A model generated the notes under the pieces. The model did no database searches and was not told where the DNA came from. It worked only from the letters and a program-made list of their open reading frames with translations. Shown piece by piece: positions 9,227 to 19,294 of a DNA stretch of 64,000 nucleotides. Source of the stretch: Phycisphaeraceae bacterium (GTDB taxonomy: Bacteria; Planctomycetota; Phycisphaerae; Phycisphaerales; UBA1924); the NCBI GenBank assembly GCA_019636655.1, contig JAHBXB010000002.1, positions 322,537 to 386,536 of the forward strand. Reading direction: 5' to 3'. Each line of letters starts with the position of its first letter. Position 1 is the first letter of the stretch. Position numbers and translations under genes: made by a program.

Positions 9227-11587
9227 TCACCCACACGCACCGATCGAGCTAAACCACGCGTTCACAAAGACCGCGATATCCGTCGGCGTCACCTCGCCAT
9301 CACCGTTGAAGTCCGCCACAAGGGTGCCGGCGCCAAGGTCCTGCGCCCACGCGTTCACGAACTGGGCCAAGTCCACAGGCTGTACCACGCCGTCGCGATC
9401 AAAGTCCCCGGCGCACGCCGGCGTCGGGCACCCCACACGCACCGCGGCAAAGTTGTCAACCGCCGCCTCGACAATCGAGCCCGCCCCCTGGTCCTGAGCG
9501 ATGAAGCGCACCTTCATCGTCGCCGTGGGAGTCATCGCCGGCGACAGCAGCGACAACCGCCACGACGCTGACCTCCAGCCGCCCACCGCCTCCGCACCGG
9601 CCGGTCCGACCGTCTCGGCGCGCCGCCACGTGGCGCCGTTGTCCGATGACACGTCGATGAGGAAGGTGTCCGCCGCGGGGGCGGCCCCCTGGTTGTTCGA
9701 ATACCACCGCCAATATGAGATCAGCCCATCGGCCGATCCGGCGAGGCTGAAGGTGGGGCTGGTCAGCGTCGTCTGCCCACCATCCACATCCGCCTGTCCA
9801 GCCGCACCCCCCACCGTCCCCTGACCGGTGAAGAAGCACTGCGAACCGGCGTGAGCATCCTCGGGTTGGGCGGCCGTGCCGATGGGGTCTCCCCGCACCC
9901 ACTGCCCGCTCGTCGCATTGTCCTGCGGCGACCCGACGGTCCACCCGAGATTGGTCTCGAACCCATCTGAGAACGCCGCCACGCTCTGCATCGCGGCGAG
10001 CTCAATCGCGCCATTCGGACCCGCGGCGGGGTACCACACGGTCTCTCCGTCGACGGTCTGAGCCTCAAGGTACACCTGCACAACGGAGTTGCACGGCCCG
10101 GCCTGCACCATCGCTGTGAAGGTGCCGTCGCCGCCGTCGGTCAGCGTGTTGCTGGTGAACGCCGCCGAACGGCCGATCCGCGAGTAGAGGCGGGCCGATC
10201 CGGGAGCGGGCTGCTTCATGCCGCGCCGGGCCTCGAACGTGATCGGCGTCGTCGTCCCGGCCTCAACCATCACGGGCGTCCCCGTGGGGAAGCCGAGGTA
10301 CAGCCGGTGATCCAGCAGCCACCCGGCCGCCCAGGCGATCGCGTTGTAGCACTCCGTCGCCGATGGCACGATCTGGTCGGCGGGCAGCGTAAACCCGTTC
10401 TGGCCGGTGTCCCGAAGTTCGAAGCCATACGCGAGCGCGCCGGCCACCGCGTACCCCCAGTCGCCCGATGCCCCCGACGCCGGATAGATCGTCGAGTACG
10501 TCGGCCCCGCGCGATACGCCAGCCCGCCGGTCGATTCGAACGCATTCTTCATTCCCGCGTTGAGCGTCTCGAAGACGCCCGAATCGCTGGGGAGCTCGCT
10601 CGTGTACGACCACGGCGACAGGATCAACTGCCCGTACGAATGAATGTCCACCGCGAACACCGTCCTCGGGTTCGCCAGCAGGAAATCCCGCATGTTCTGC
10701 GTCTCCGGCTCGGAGAACGGCCCCGGACCGCGATACGTCTCCTCCGCGGGATTGGTGGCCGCCCCCTCGCCGCCCCACTGGTAGCCCCAGTTCCGGTTCG
10801 GATCGACGCCAATGGTGCCGTTCCCATTGTCGCGCCGGTTCTTCCGCCACATGCGATTGTTCGTCCACGTGTACACGAACCCATCCGGGTTCACGATCGG
10901 TACGATCAGGATCTCGTACCCGTCGACGAGCCGTCGGACACTCGCATCCGATGCATACGAGTTCACCAGGCGGTCCGCGATCCACATCGTCGTCGCCCCC
11001 GTGATCCACTCCCGCGCATGCTGGAGACTGTAAAGCACAATCTGCGGCTTCACCCCGGCTCCGCCCACGATGCTCGTGATCTTGATCCCGAACACCGTCC
11101 TCGCCTGCAGCGACTGCCCGACCGTGAACCGCGAGCACAACTCCGGATGCGCGGCGACAAGCGTGTCCACGAACGCCGAGATCTCGTCGTACGTGCGGTA
11201 CGTCGAGAAGTACCCCGGCCCGCGGAGCCCCGCCGCCTCCTGCTCCCGCACCGCCGCGATCTGATCCCGCTCCGCGTCGATGAGCCGCTGCACGTCGTCG
11301 ATCACCACTGTCGACTTGAGGCCGGCCGCCTTCAGCCCTTCCTGCGCCTCCGGAGAGACCAGGTAGTCCGACACCCCGACCACAACCCCCCCGCACCGCC
11401 ACACCTCGCCCCCGATCGCCTCCATCGTCTGCAGGTCCCGGATGGATCCGACGTTGACCCGGACAACACGGTATCCGTCATACCTCACGACACTCTGCGG
11501 TACCTGCCCGTGCAGCGGCGCACCGGCGAGAAGGACCGCAACAACGCCCGCAAGCGCCATGCTCAGGGCGCGAACTGAGTTCACCAT
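9227..11587 (-). CDS. Secreted zinc carboxypeptidase (M14) with C-terminal GC-type dockerin-like tail
   Basis: 786 residues. The ATG at 11587 is chosen over upstream starts because GGAGGAGA lies 8 bp before it and a signal peptide (RALSMALAGVVAVLLAG, cleavage after APLHG or AP) follows at once. The M14 core has the zinc motif QHAREW at ~189, DPNRNWGYQWGG (substrate Arg/Asn), zinc ligand His in DIHSYGQLI, and the catalytic Glu in FELRDTG at ~387. Residues ~590-715 look like a secreted beta-sandwich. The last ~62 residues hold two EF-hand-like units (DFDRDGVVQPVDLAQFVNAW and DFNGDGEVTPTDIAVFVNAW) and end SSIGACG. It probably digests peptides outside the cytoplasm. It is the only one of the seven GC-tail proteins outside the 49-60 kb block. 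Confidence 0.93.
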   Translation of the reverse strand: MVNSVRALSMALAGVVAVLLAGAPLHGQVPQSVVRYDGYRVVRVNVGSIRDLQTMEAIGGEVWRCGGVVVGVSDYLVSPEAQEGLKAAGLKSTVVIDDVQRLIDAERDQIAAVREQEAAGLRGPGYFSTYRTYDEISAFVDTLVAAHPELCSRFTVGQSLQARTVFGIKITSIVGGAGVKPQIVLYSLQHAREWITGATTMWIADRLVNSYASDASVRRLVDGYEILIVPIVNPDGFVYTWTNNRMWRKNRRDNGNGTIGVDPNRNWGYQWGGEGAATNPAEETYRGPGPFSEPETQNMRDFLLANPRTVFAVDIHSYGQLILSPWSYTSELPSDSGVFETLNAGMKNAFESTGGLAYRAGPTYSTIYPASGASGDWGYAVAGALAYGFELRDTGQNGFTLPADQIVPSATECYNAIAWAAGWLLDHRLYLGFPTGTPVMVEAGTTTPITFEARRGMKQPAPGSARLYSRIGRSAAFTSNTLTDGGDGTFTAMVQAGPCNSVVQVYLEAQTVDGETVWYPAAGPNGAIELAAMQSVAAFSDGFETNLGWTVGSPQDNATSGQWVRGDPIGTAAQPEDAHAGSQCFFTGQGTVGGAAGQADVDGGQTTLTSPTFSLAGSADGLISYWRWYSNNQGAAPAADTFLIDVSSDNGATWRRAETVGPAGAEAVGGWRSASWRLSLLSPAMTPTATMKVRFIAQDQGAGSIVEAAVDNFAAVRVGCPTPACAGDFDRDGVVQPVDLAQFVNAWAQDLGAGTLVADFNGDGEVTPTDIAVFVNAWFSSIGACG

Positions 11588-11705
11588 GTTCCGCGTCTCC
11601 TCCGAAGCCCACGTATCGAGTGACCAAGCATGGCCCATGGTTGCACGAACCGCAACCGTCCGTACCCCCTGCAGTGCCCTGAATTGTGAACGGCTCGCCA
11701 ACCAG

Positions 11706-12944
11706 CTACCGAATGTCGAGTTCCTCGCGGAGCGCCTCGGCCAGGTACTCCACCTGCTCGATCGAGTTGTACATCTGCATCGCGATCCGCACGAGCCGGG
11801 CCGGTGGCGCCGGGTAGGTCACGATGGGCACCTGCACCGCATGCCGCGAGACCAGCCGCTCATTCAGCGGGTCCGCGTACTTCACCGGCGCCCCCTCCTC
11901 TTGACGCCGGTCCGGCAGCCTCACCGCCGCAAGAGACCCGATCATCGACTCGGGCGCGGGCGCCTCGACGCGAAGAGCCCGGCACAGCGTCTCTCGTCCC
12001 AGCAGCGCCATCTCCCGGTTCCGCTTCATCACCTCCGGCCAGCCCCCGGGCATCATCCCCCCGACGCACCTGATCGCCTCCGGCACGCTCAGCCACGCCG
12101 ACACATCGATCGTGCCGGGATAGTCGAACTCCAGCCGGAAGCGGCTCCGGTCCTTCCGCGGCGAGTTCGCGCCGTGTGAGACGATCAACGGCCGCATCTT
12201 CGCCTGCCGATCCCTCCGCACGTGCAGGAACGCCGACCCCTTCGGGGCGCACACCCACTTGTGGAAGTTGCCCGTGTAGTACGCCGCGCCGAGCGAATCG
12301 ACGTTGAGCGGCACCATGCCCGGCCCGTGTGCGCCGTCCACCAGGACATCGATGCCCCGGCCCTGGATCTCGCGCACCAGCCGCTCGACCGGCAGCACCA
12401 GCCCTGTCGGGCTCGTGATGTGGCTCACCATCACCAGCCGCGTGCGGTCGGTAATCCTCCCGGTGATCGCTTGCACCACCTGGTCTTCGCCGGCAACCGG
12501 AAACGGCAGCGACGCCCGGACAACCCTGGCCCCCGCCCGCTGGGCCGCCCGCTCCAGCGCGTTGTTGCACGCGTTGTATTCCTGGTCACTGGTCAGCAGC
12601 TCGTCGCCCGGCGAGAGCTCCAGTGACGCCGCGACCGTGTTCACACCCATCGTCGCATTCAGCACAAACCCGAAGTCCTCTGGCGAGCACCCGATGAACG
12701 CCCCCACCTCAGCCTTGGCCTGGTCCATCATCGGCTCGTACAACTCGACGAAGAACCGCACCGGCTCGGCTTCCAGCAGATCACGCAACCTTCGCTGATG
12801 CTCGTGCACCACCGACGGAACGGCCCCAAACGACCCGTGATTCAGGAACACCACTTCGGGCGAGAGCCGCCAGTGAGGGGCGAGATCGGACCACACCGGC
12901 AGCTTCCGGCCGGCTCCACGCGATTGGGTTGCTGGGAGGCTCAC
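11706..12944 (-). CDS. Class V aminotransferase, isopenicillin-N epimerase-like
   Basis: 412 residues, a PLP-dependent fold-type I enzyme. The Asp that binds the pyridine nitrogen is in VDGAHGPGMVPLN, and the Schiff-base Lys is in TGNFHKWVCAPKG at ~226. The N-terminus HWRLSPEVVFLNHGSFGAVP is typical of the epimerase-like (CefD) branch, whose members act on amino acids or peptides in many ways; a specific reaction cannot be assigned. It starts with GTG only 8 bp after the stop of the small ORF at 12953-13255, so the two are probably co-transcribed. It lies 118 bp upstream of the M14 peptidase on the same strand. Confidence 0.88.
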   Translation of the reverse strand: MSLPATQSRGAGRKLPVWSDLAPHWRLSPEVVFLNHGSFGAVPSVVHEHQRRLRDLLEAEPVRFFVELYEPMMDQAKAEVGAFIGCSPEDFGFVLNATMGVNTVAASLELSPGDELLTSDQEYNACNNALERAAQRAGARVVRASLPFPVAGEDQVVQAITGRITDRTRLVMVSHITSPTGLVLPVERLVREIQGRGIDVLVDGAHGPGMVPLNVDSLGAAYYTGNFHKWVCAPKGSAFLHVRRDRQAKMRPLIVSHGANSPRKDRSRFRLEFDYPGTIDVSAWLSVPEAIRCVGGMMPGGWPEVMKRNREMALLGRETLCRALRVEAPAPESMIGSLAAVRLPDRRQEEGAPVKYADPLNERLVSRHAVQVPIVTYPAPPARLVRIAMQMYNSIEQVEYLAEALREELDIR

Positions 12945-12952
12945 GACCCAGT

Positions 12953-13255
12953 TTAGCCGTTCAGGTCGAGCACCCGGCCCAGGGTCACTCCGGTCGCGGC
13001 GGCGTTGCGGTCTGCGGGGTGACGGTACATGGTCATCCGGCTCGTGCCCGACGTCTCCTGGCCGAACTCCACGCCTCCGGGAACCACGCCGGCGACCAGT
13101 CTCGCCGTGTTCGTGCTCACCCTGGCGCCCGCGGCCGGCTCACCCGCCTGGTTCTGCACGGGCCTCGCCGCGGCGGGCGGCTGCACGCCGTAGGCATTGG
13201 CCACCCGCATCGGCATGGCCGGCCGCAGGCCCGGGTTCTGTCCTTCGATTCGCAT
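12953..13255 (-). CDS. Small conserved-looking hypothetical protein, 100 residues
   Basis: I do not recognise a named family with certainty. The frame has the strong third-position GC of its neighbours, an ATG at 13255, and ends 8 bp before the class V aminotransferase start. The N-terminal half is Pro/Ala/Gln-rich and low complexity; the C-terminal half (RLVAGVVPGGVEF, then TMYRHPADRNAAATGV and GRVLDLNG) looks like a conserved block with a fixed end. There is no signal peptide or membrane segment, so it may be a small cytoplasmic or regulatory protein. The opposite strand is partly open too (the PhoU frame extends back through it), so the call is moderate. Confidence 0.5.
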   Translation of the reverse strand: MRIEGQNPGLRPAMPMRVANAYGVQPPAAARPVQNQAGEPAAGARVSTNTARLVAGVVPGGVEFGQETSGTSRMTMYRHPADRNAAATGVTLGRVLDLNG

Positions 13256-13454
13256 CGGCGTCTGGTATCGTACCGCCCGCCCGAGCCCCTCGAATCGAGA
13301 GCGAAGATGGCGTTATCCCGGACCCGCCCGGTGCGCTATTTCTGCGCCCCCAACCTCTTGCCGCACACCCGGAGGCCTGTGCCTGCGTATCGTCCCTGTC
13401 CCCCGTCGCGGGCATTGGACGCCTCGCGACGCCGCACCTTGGAACCTTCTCCCG

Positions 13455-14225
13455 ATGCCAAGCCAGCCCCAGACTCCCAACCCTCCCTCGGGCCCGATCG
13501 CCCCGGTTCCACGCGACATCTCCAGCACCTTTACGCGCGACCTCGGCGCCCTCAAGCAGCGCCTCGTCCGGGAGGCCACCAGCGCCGTTGGAATGCTCGA
13601 GTCGTCCCTCGATGCCCTGTGGCGCGCCGACCGCGCCGCGGCAAAGGACGTCCGTCGACGCGACGACCGCATCGACGTCGAGGAGGTCGCCATCGAGGAG
13701 GCATGCCTGCGGCTCATGGCCCTGCAGCACCCCTTCGCCAAGGACTTCCGTGCCCTGGCGTTCATCCTCAAGGCCAACGCGGACATCGAACGCGTCGCCG
13801 ATCACGCGACATCGATCGCGAAGACGGTCAACAAGGTCCCGCCGGAGTTCACCCCCGAGTGGCCGACCGCGCTCGTGGAGCTCGGCCAGCGAGTTCCGAT
13901 CGTCTGCCACACACTGCTGCGGGCGCTCATGGCCGAGGACGCCGAGGCGGCCCGCGCGATCGTCGCGGGCGACGAATCCATCGACACGCTCCACCGCCGC
14001 CTCTTCGACGAGACCCTTGAACTGATGAGCAGCGCCCCCAACTACCACATCGTGGGACTGCTCGTGTACCGCGTGGGACGCGAACTGGAGCGGATCGGCG
14101 ACCTCATGGCCAACATCGCCGAGGACATCGTCTACCTCCAGACCGGGCAGATCATCCGGCACGAGAAACGCCGGGTGAAACCCGCCGCGGGCGAATCTTC
14201 GGACGGGGCGTCCCAGCCCGCGTAG
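13455..14225 (+). CDS. phoU: PhoU-family phosphate signalling/transport accessory protein
   Basis: 256 residues from the ATG at 13455; the frame is open further upstream but that portion is Arg/Pro-rich shadow of the opposite small ORF. Two PhoU three-helix domains are visible: ALKQRLVREATSAVGMLES... with DDRIDVEEVAIEEACLRLMALQHP, and a second with GDESIDTLHRRLFDE and GRELERIGDLMANIAED. Both carry the E/DxxxD and RxxDH-type metal clusters (ERVADHATSIAK). PhoU proteins restrain PstSCAB and PhoR signalling when phosphate is plentiful. No pst or pho genes adjoin it in this window, which is unusual but not unknown. The N-terminal ~20 residues are Pro-rich and probably disordered. Confidence 0.9.
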   Translation: MPSQPQTPNPPSGPIAPVPRDISSTFTRDLGALKQRLVREATSAVGMLESSLDALWRADRAAAKDVRRRDDRIDVEEVAIEEACLRLMALQHPFAKDFRALAFILKANADIERVADHATSIAKTVNKVPPEFTPEWPTALVELGQRVPIVCHTLLRALMAEDAEAARAIVAGDESIDTLHRRLFDETLELMSSAPNYHIVGLLVYRVGRELERIGDLMANIAEDIVYLQTGQIIRHEKRRVKPAAGESSDGASQPA

Positions 14226-14231
14226 GCTGCC

Positions 14232-15341
14232 TTAGGGCGTCAGCCACGCCGTCCACCGGTGCCACCTGAGGGCCTTCGCAACCACCACGCTCCCCGCGGC
14301 GGCGATCGCGAACACCACCGGGTACGCCCACCAGTAGTTCAGCATTCCCGCCTTCTGCGCCACGACCTCAACGACTTGTACGACCAGCACGTGGGCCAGG
14401 TAGATCCCGTAGGTCAACCTCCCCAGCTTCGCGAGCCCCACCGCCACGGCAAGCAAAGGGCTGAGCGCGGCCACGAACAGCCCCACACCCTCGAGGTTGT
14501 GGTACACGTTCATCTGACCCTGATCCAGCAGTACGCCAACACACACGCCGATCAGCGCCACCCCCACCAGCCCGGTCCCAACCGAGAGCGGCGTCTTGCC
14601 ACGTCGGGAGCCCATAGCGTTCCGCACGTCCCACAACAAGCCAAGACCGATTCCCCACAGGAACCCCGGCGCCCGTGCCCACCACTTGCCGAGCGCGAAC
14701 ACCGTGTTCTCGACATCCAGCACCGGGAGGTGAATCCCGAGGATGTCGCCGTCCTTAATCTGTGGAATCTGGGAGTCGACACTGCCGTGCAGTGGCCACA
14801 ACGCCACGACCGCCCCGAGCAGCAGCGCCGCAAACCCAACCAACACCTCGCGCCGTCGGCTCGCCAACGCGAACTTCACCACGGGGAATGCGACAAGCAG
14901 ACACGCCAACAGGAACGGCAGGAACCAGAGGTGGTATGCCGTGCCCCACCACAGCACGCTGACCCCGAGTCCCTGGCTCGGCGTGTGCGTGATGAACCGG
15001 TGATTGACCTCGCTTGCGAGGTAGTAAATCGCCGCCCAGCCCAGGAACGGCAGGTACAGACGACGAAACCTTCCCCCCGCGAAGGTCCGGTAGGATTTCG
15101 ACGGATCGCGCCTGAGCGATAGCACCAGGAAGAACGCCGCGGCCATCGCAAAGAACGCCACGGCGAACCGGGTGACCTCGGCCCAGGCCAGCATGCTCTG
15201 GGCGACGCGATTCCCGCCTGCCCCCCGCCCAGACAAGGACTCGGCAGCGTGGAACCAAACCGTTGCCAGCGACGCGATGACGCGCGCGGCATCTACGCCT
15301 TCAAAGCGGATGCGGTCGCTGGGTATCGCGATCTGGTTCAT
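14232..15341 (-). CDS. Membrane acyltransferase, acyltransferase 3 family
   Basis: 369 residues from the ATG at 15341; a TTG at 15374 would add 11 residues but has no better ribosome site. The protein is a ten-or-so-helix membrane enzyme of the OafA/NodX type, which O-acylates surface polysaccharides or lipids. The opening RFEGVDAARVIASLATVWFHA carries the conserved Arg and His of motif 1, and LWFLPFLLACLL and GRLTYGIYLAHVLVVQVVE are typical later helices. The acceptor is unknown; no polysaccharide cluster adjoins it. It converges with phoU (6 bp between stops) and lies downstream of the 16S terminator, so it needs its own promoter. Confidence 0.87.
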   Translation of the reverse strand: MNQIAIPSDRIRFEGVDAARVIASLATVWFHAAESLSGRGAGGNRVAQSMLAWAEVTRFAVAFFAMAAAFFLVLSLRRDPSKSYRTFAGGRFRRLYLPFLGWAAIYYLASEVNHRFITHTPSQGLGVSVLWWGTAYHLWFLPFLLACLLVAFPVVKFALASRRREVLVGFAALLLGAVVALWPLHGSVDSQIPQIKDGDILGIHLPVLDVENTVFALGKWWARAPGFLWGIGLGLLWDVRNAMGSRRGKTPLSVGTGLVGVALIGVCVGVLLDQGQMNVYHNLEGVGLFVAALSPLLAVAVGLAKLGRLTYGIYLAHVLVVQVVEVVAQKAGMLNYWWAYPVVFAIAAAGSVVVAKALRWHRWTAWLTP

Positions 15342-15480
15342 GCGATCGGCCGGTACGCTGCCCGCCCCGCCCAACTCGCGCTGGGCTCACCACTTATCGG
15401 CGCGCACCGGGGGCACGGCCACCGAATGCCAACCTAATCACAGACTATTCATTTGCTCACCCGGTCCGTAGCACGGGGAC

Positions 15481-15515
15481 AAAAACAACAACCCCCGCCT
15501 TCGTGGGGCGGGGGT
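15481..15515 (-). terminator. Intrinsic terminator of the 16S rRNA transcript
   Basis: Arms 15491-15499 and 15507-15515 form a 9-bp GC-rich stem (ACCCCCGCC with GGCGGGGGT) and a 7-nt loop. Reading the minus strand, it is followed by TGTTGTTTTT. It stands about 160 nt past the 16S 3' end and shows that the rRNA transcript ends here without reaching any 23S gene. Confidence 0.85.
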
Positions 15516-15670
15516 CATCGGCCATATGGCAGATATCGTGAAACAGTTGGGTGTCCTTCGCCGGTCGTTGCCGAACGGCTATCCGTGCGAGGCTTGTGGC
15601 GCTCTCACGGACAAGAATGTGCTGACAGTACCGGCTGCGGGTCTCCCCGCGTGACCGGTCCAAGGAAATC

Positions 15671-17166
<1,496 letters not shown>

Positions 17167-17529
17167 AAATCCTTTGATCTCCGTCGGACCGGCAAGCCGG
17201 CTTTCCGGAGAGTACTTCAAATGGAGGTCTGCCTGTTTAGCCCGCCCGGCCTCTTCTTGCGTCGAGGGCGAACGGGCCGGTCTCAATCCGCGACCCGCTT
17301 GCGCGAGCCTCGGACTGCCCGCCGGCCGGCTAAAGCCGACGGGTTGATTTCTGAGGGTTCTCAACAAACTTCATACAAATTTTGGTTTGCTGATCTGTCT
17401 GTGGCACGAGAACTCTCAGAGACCGGGTGCTGTGAACACCCGGTTCGCTGTTGAATCGATCGTCGCTGCCCCGCTGAAAGGGCCTGGCGTGCACCAGTGC
17501 GACGGTCGCACATTCTCGTGGCCACCCAA

Positions 17530-17551
17530 CTGTTCACTTTTCAAAGAGGTC
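17530..17551 (-). promoter_or_regulatory. boxA-like antitermination element in the 16S leader
   Basis: On the minus strand the leader reads CCTCTTTGAAAAGTGAACAG, close to the boxA-containing leader motif of bacterial rRNA operons (TGCTCTTTGAAAA or GTTCTTTGAAAACT types). It lies about 60 nt after the predicted start site and about 365 nt before the 16S 5' end, where the Nus antitermination complex would load. The rest of the 17167-17610 leader holds GC-rich inverted sequences, possibly for RNase III processing, and no gene that I can support. Confidence 0.6.
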
Positions 17552-17615
17552 TGCTGCTTTCCGGCGTCTCGCCGAGAAGAAGCGGCCCCCGCGGGTTCCC
17601 GCAGAGGCGAGGGAG

Positions 17616-17643
17616 AGTGTAGCCCTGCACCTCACCCAGTCAA
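17616..17643 (-). promoter_or_regulatory. Candidate sigma-70 promoter of the 16S rRNA gene
   Basis: The minus strand has TTGACT (complement at 17638-17643), a 16-bp spacer, and TACACT (complement at 17616-17621). Transcription would start near 17609 and give a leader of about 440 nt before 16S. A second TTGACA lies just upstream (TTGACACGTGC, ~17648-17653). The order promoter, boxA, 16S, terminator is complete, which supports the call. Confidence 0.6.
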
Positions 17644-17809
17644 GCACGTGTCAAACTTTCCGCCCCGGCCCAGAAGAATGCACAAATCCGCCCAATTCCC
17701 GGCGTTTTCTCCACCGATTCCCCACCGCTGAGGGCGAGTTGTCCACGCGATGCACCCCCCGCTCACTCATGCTACGTCCCGACCCGCCAAGGGTTCCCGT
17801 GAACAGCCA

Positions 17810-18799
17810 TCAACGCCGATCGGCCGACGTCCGGGCCACGATCGCCGCCAGCACCACCGGTCGCCGATCCCGCGGCAAACCGCGGCAGGCCGCCCGCACC
17901 GCTCGGCAGCACGCCCTCATCGTGGCCCCCGTGGTCAGTACATCATCCACGACGACGATCGCATCGACGGCCGTCCCGGCCAGCAGCCGCGACAGGCCGC
18001 CTCGCGGCCGTATTGTCCTGCCAATGTTCGATTTGCGTTCGCTTGCCGGCAGGCTTGCCTGGGACGGTCGATGCCGGCGCCACAGCCCCCGGCGGACTCG
18101 CGCGAGCTCGTGCCCCCCCTCCCTGAGGCCACTTGCCACACCCCGCGCCAGCACCAGAGCGTGGTCGATCCCCCGAAAAACGCGTCGCCGAAACGAGACC
18201 GGGGCCGGGATCACCAAAACCCGGCCCCGCGGCCCGATCCCGGCCTCGCGCAGCCCCTGACCGGCCTGACGACCGAGCATCACCCCGACATCACTCCCCA
18301 GCCTCCGCCAGCGGGTGAACTTCACGTCGGTCACGATGCCGGACCACGGCTCCACATACTCCCCCAATCGAACAAGCCGGTCCCACGGGGTCGACCCGGC
18401 GGAACCGTCGCGGCACGCCGCGCACCCGCTGGCTGTAGTTTCATGGGGGCCCGCCGCGAGCCCGCAGCGATGGCAGTATCGCGAGCCGTCGTCGGGGCCC
18501 GCCCCGTGCTCCGCCAGTCGCTCGGCGAACGGGGGCGCCACGACATCGAGCCAGGTTCTCTCGATGTCGTGGATTGCCTGGACCAGCCAGGTCGAGGGCC
18601 GGCCGCCATGCGCTTCAGTCCCAAGTTCGGCCGCGACCGGACGTGGCGCCACAGGTGCCGCACTACAAGGCGCCGCCGAGTCAACAAGTTCCCGCCGCGG
18701 AGGCCATGTGAAGCCGCGTCCACGGCGGGACAGATCATCGCGGCTGGGAATCTCCTCAGCCGACTCGTGATCCCCAGGATTCGTCCCGTTTGCGAGCAT
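17810..18799 (-). CDS. ComF-family phosphoribosyltransferase-like protein
   Basis: 329 residues from the ATG at 18799; a TTG at 18823 is possible but falls in the T-run of the rpmB terminator. ComF proteins are needed for DNA uptake in competent bacteria and have a type I phosphoribosyltransferase fold. The PRPP loop is clear near the C-terminus (AIVVVDDVLTTGATM). Two Cys pairs before the catalytic domain (YCHRCG and GCAACR) are the usual ComF zinc finger, and VKFTRWRRLGSDVG matches the family KY/F-R block. The ~90 N-terminal residues are Arg/Pro-rich with no match I know. It begins ~30 bp after the rpmB terminator, so expression may depend on read-through or an internal promoter. Confidence 0.85.
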   Translation of the reverse strand: MLANGTNPGDHESAEEIPSRDDLSRRGRGFTWPPRRELVDSAAPCSAAPVAPRPVAAELGTEAHGGRPSTWLVQAIHDIERTWLDVVAPPFAERLAEHGAGPDDGSRYCHRCGLAAGPHETTASGCAACRDGSAGSTPWDRLVRLGEYVEPWSGIVTDVKFTRWRRLGSDVGVMLGRQAGQGLREAGIGPRGRVLVIPAPVSFRRRVFRGIDHALVLARGVASGLREGGHELARVRRGLWRRHRPSQASLPASERKSNIGRTIRPRGGLSRLLAGTAVDAIVVVDDVLTTGATMRACCRAVRAACRGLPRDRRPVVLAAIVARTSADRR

Positions 18800-18820
18800 C
18801 TGTGGGGATCCAGAGTACCG

Positions 18821-18856
18821 CAAAAAGACAACACCCCCGCGACCAGGCGGGGGTGT
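18821..18856 (-). terminator. Intrinsic terminator downstream of rpmB
   Basis: Perfect 10-bp stem between 18831-18840 (ACACCCCCGC) and 18847-18856 (GCGGGGGTGT) with a 6-nt loop. On the minus strand it is followed by TGTCTTTTTG. It separates rpmB from comF. Confidence 0.85.
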
Positions 18857-18880
18857 CGTGTAGTTGATTCGAGTGGCGGC

Positions 18881-19162
18881 TCAGGCCTTCTGGGCCAGGG
18901 CCTTCTGCTGCAGGGTGTAGCCGTACTTGCGGCGGAGGGGCTTCACGACCAGCCCAGCCTTGATGGCACGAGCCGAGGCCTTGACCCGGGTCGGAACCCC
19001 GTCAACGACCGCAGTCACCGACTGCAGGTTGGGGCGGAACTTCCGGCGGGTGATGCCGGTCGGCTTGAGGCCGAAGCCGCCCTTGGCGATCTTCTGGCCG
19101 CGATAGGTTCGCTGCTTGCCGTAGGACGATTTCTTGCCGGTGTAGTGGCAGACAAATGGCAT
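18881..19162 (-). CDS. rpmB: Large-subunit ribosomal protein bL28
   Basis: 93 residues from the ATG at 19162, which has GGAGGT seven bases upstream; the open frame beyond it is not coding. bL28 binds 23S rRNA near the E site. MPFVCHYTGKK is the standard family opening and KFRPNLQSV the conserved core block; the second half (ARAIKAGLVVKPLRRKYGYTL) matches the L28 beta strand and C-terminal helix. It is slightly longer than the E. coli protein (78 residues) because of an insert around YRGQKIAKGGFG and a Lys/Ala/Gln tail. It is transcribed alone: terminators lie on both sides. Confidence 0.95.
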   Translation of the reverse strand: MPFVCHYTGKKSSYGKQRTYRGQKIAKGGFGLKPTGITRRKFRPNLQSVTAVVDGVPTRVKASARAIKAGLVVKPLRRKYGYTLQQKALAQKA

Positions 19163-19247
19163 GGGGACCTCCGGTAAACGGGACGGGAAGATTAGAGGGG
19201 GTCGGGGCAAGGGGCAAGGGGATGGGCGTTGTGGCCCAAATTCAGTC

Positions 19248-19276
19248 AAAAAACCCGTGTTGCGGCCGCAGACACG
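19248..19276 (-). terminator. Intrinsic terminator downstream of the DegT aminotransferase
   Basis: Stem 19256-19260 (CGTGT) with 19272-19276 (ACACG), enclosing a self-complementary TGCGGCCGCA; on the minus strand it is followed by GGTTTTTT. It closes the dnaA-side gene string before rpmB. Confidence 0.65.
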
Positions 19277-19294
19277 TCCGCCGGCGTTCCCGGC

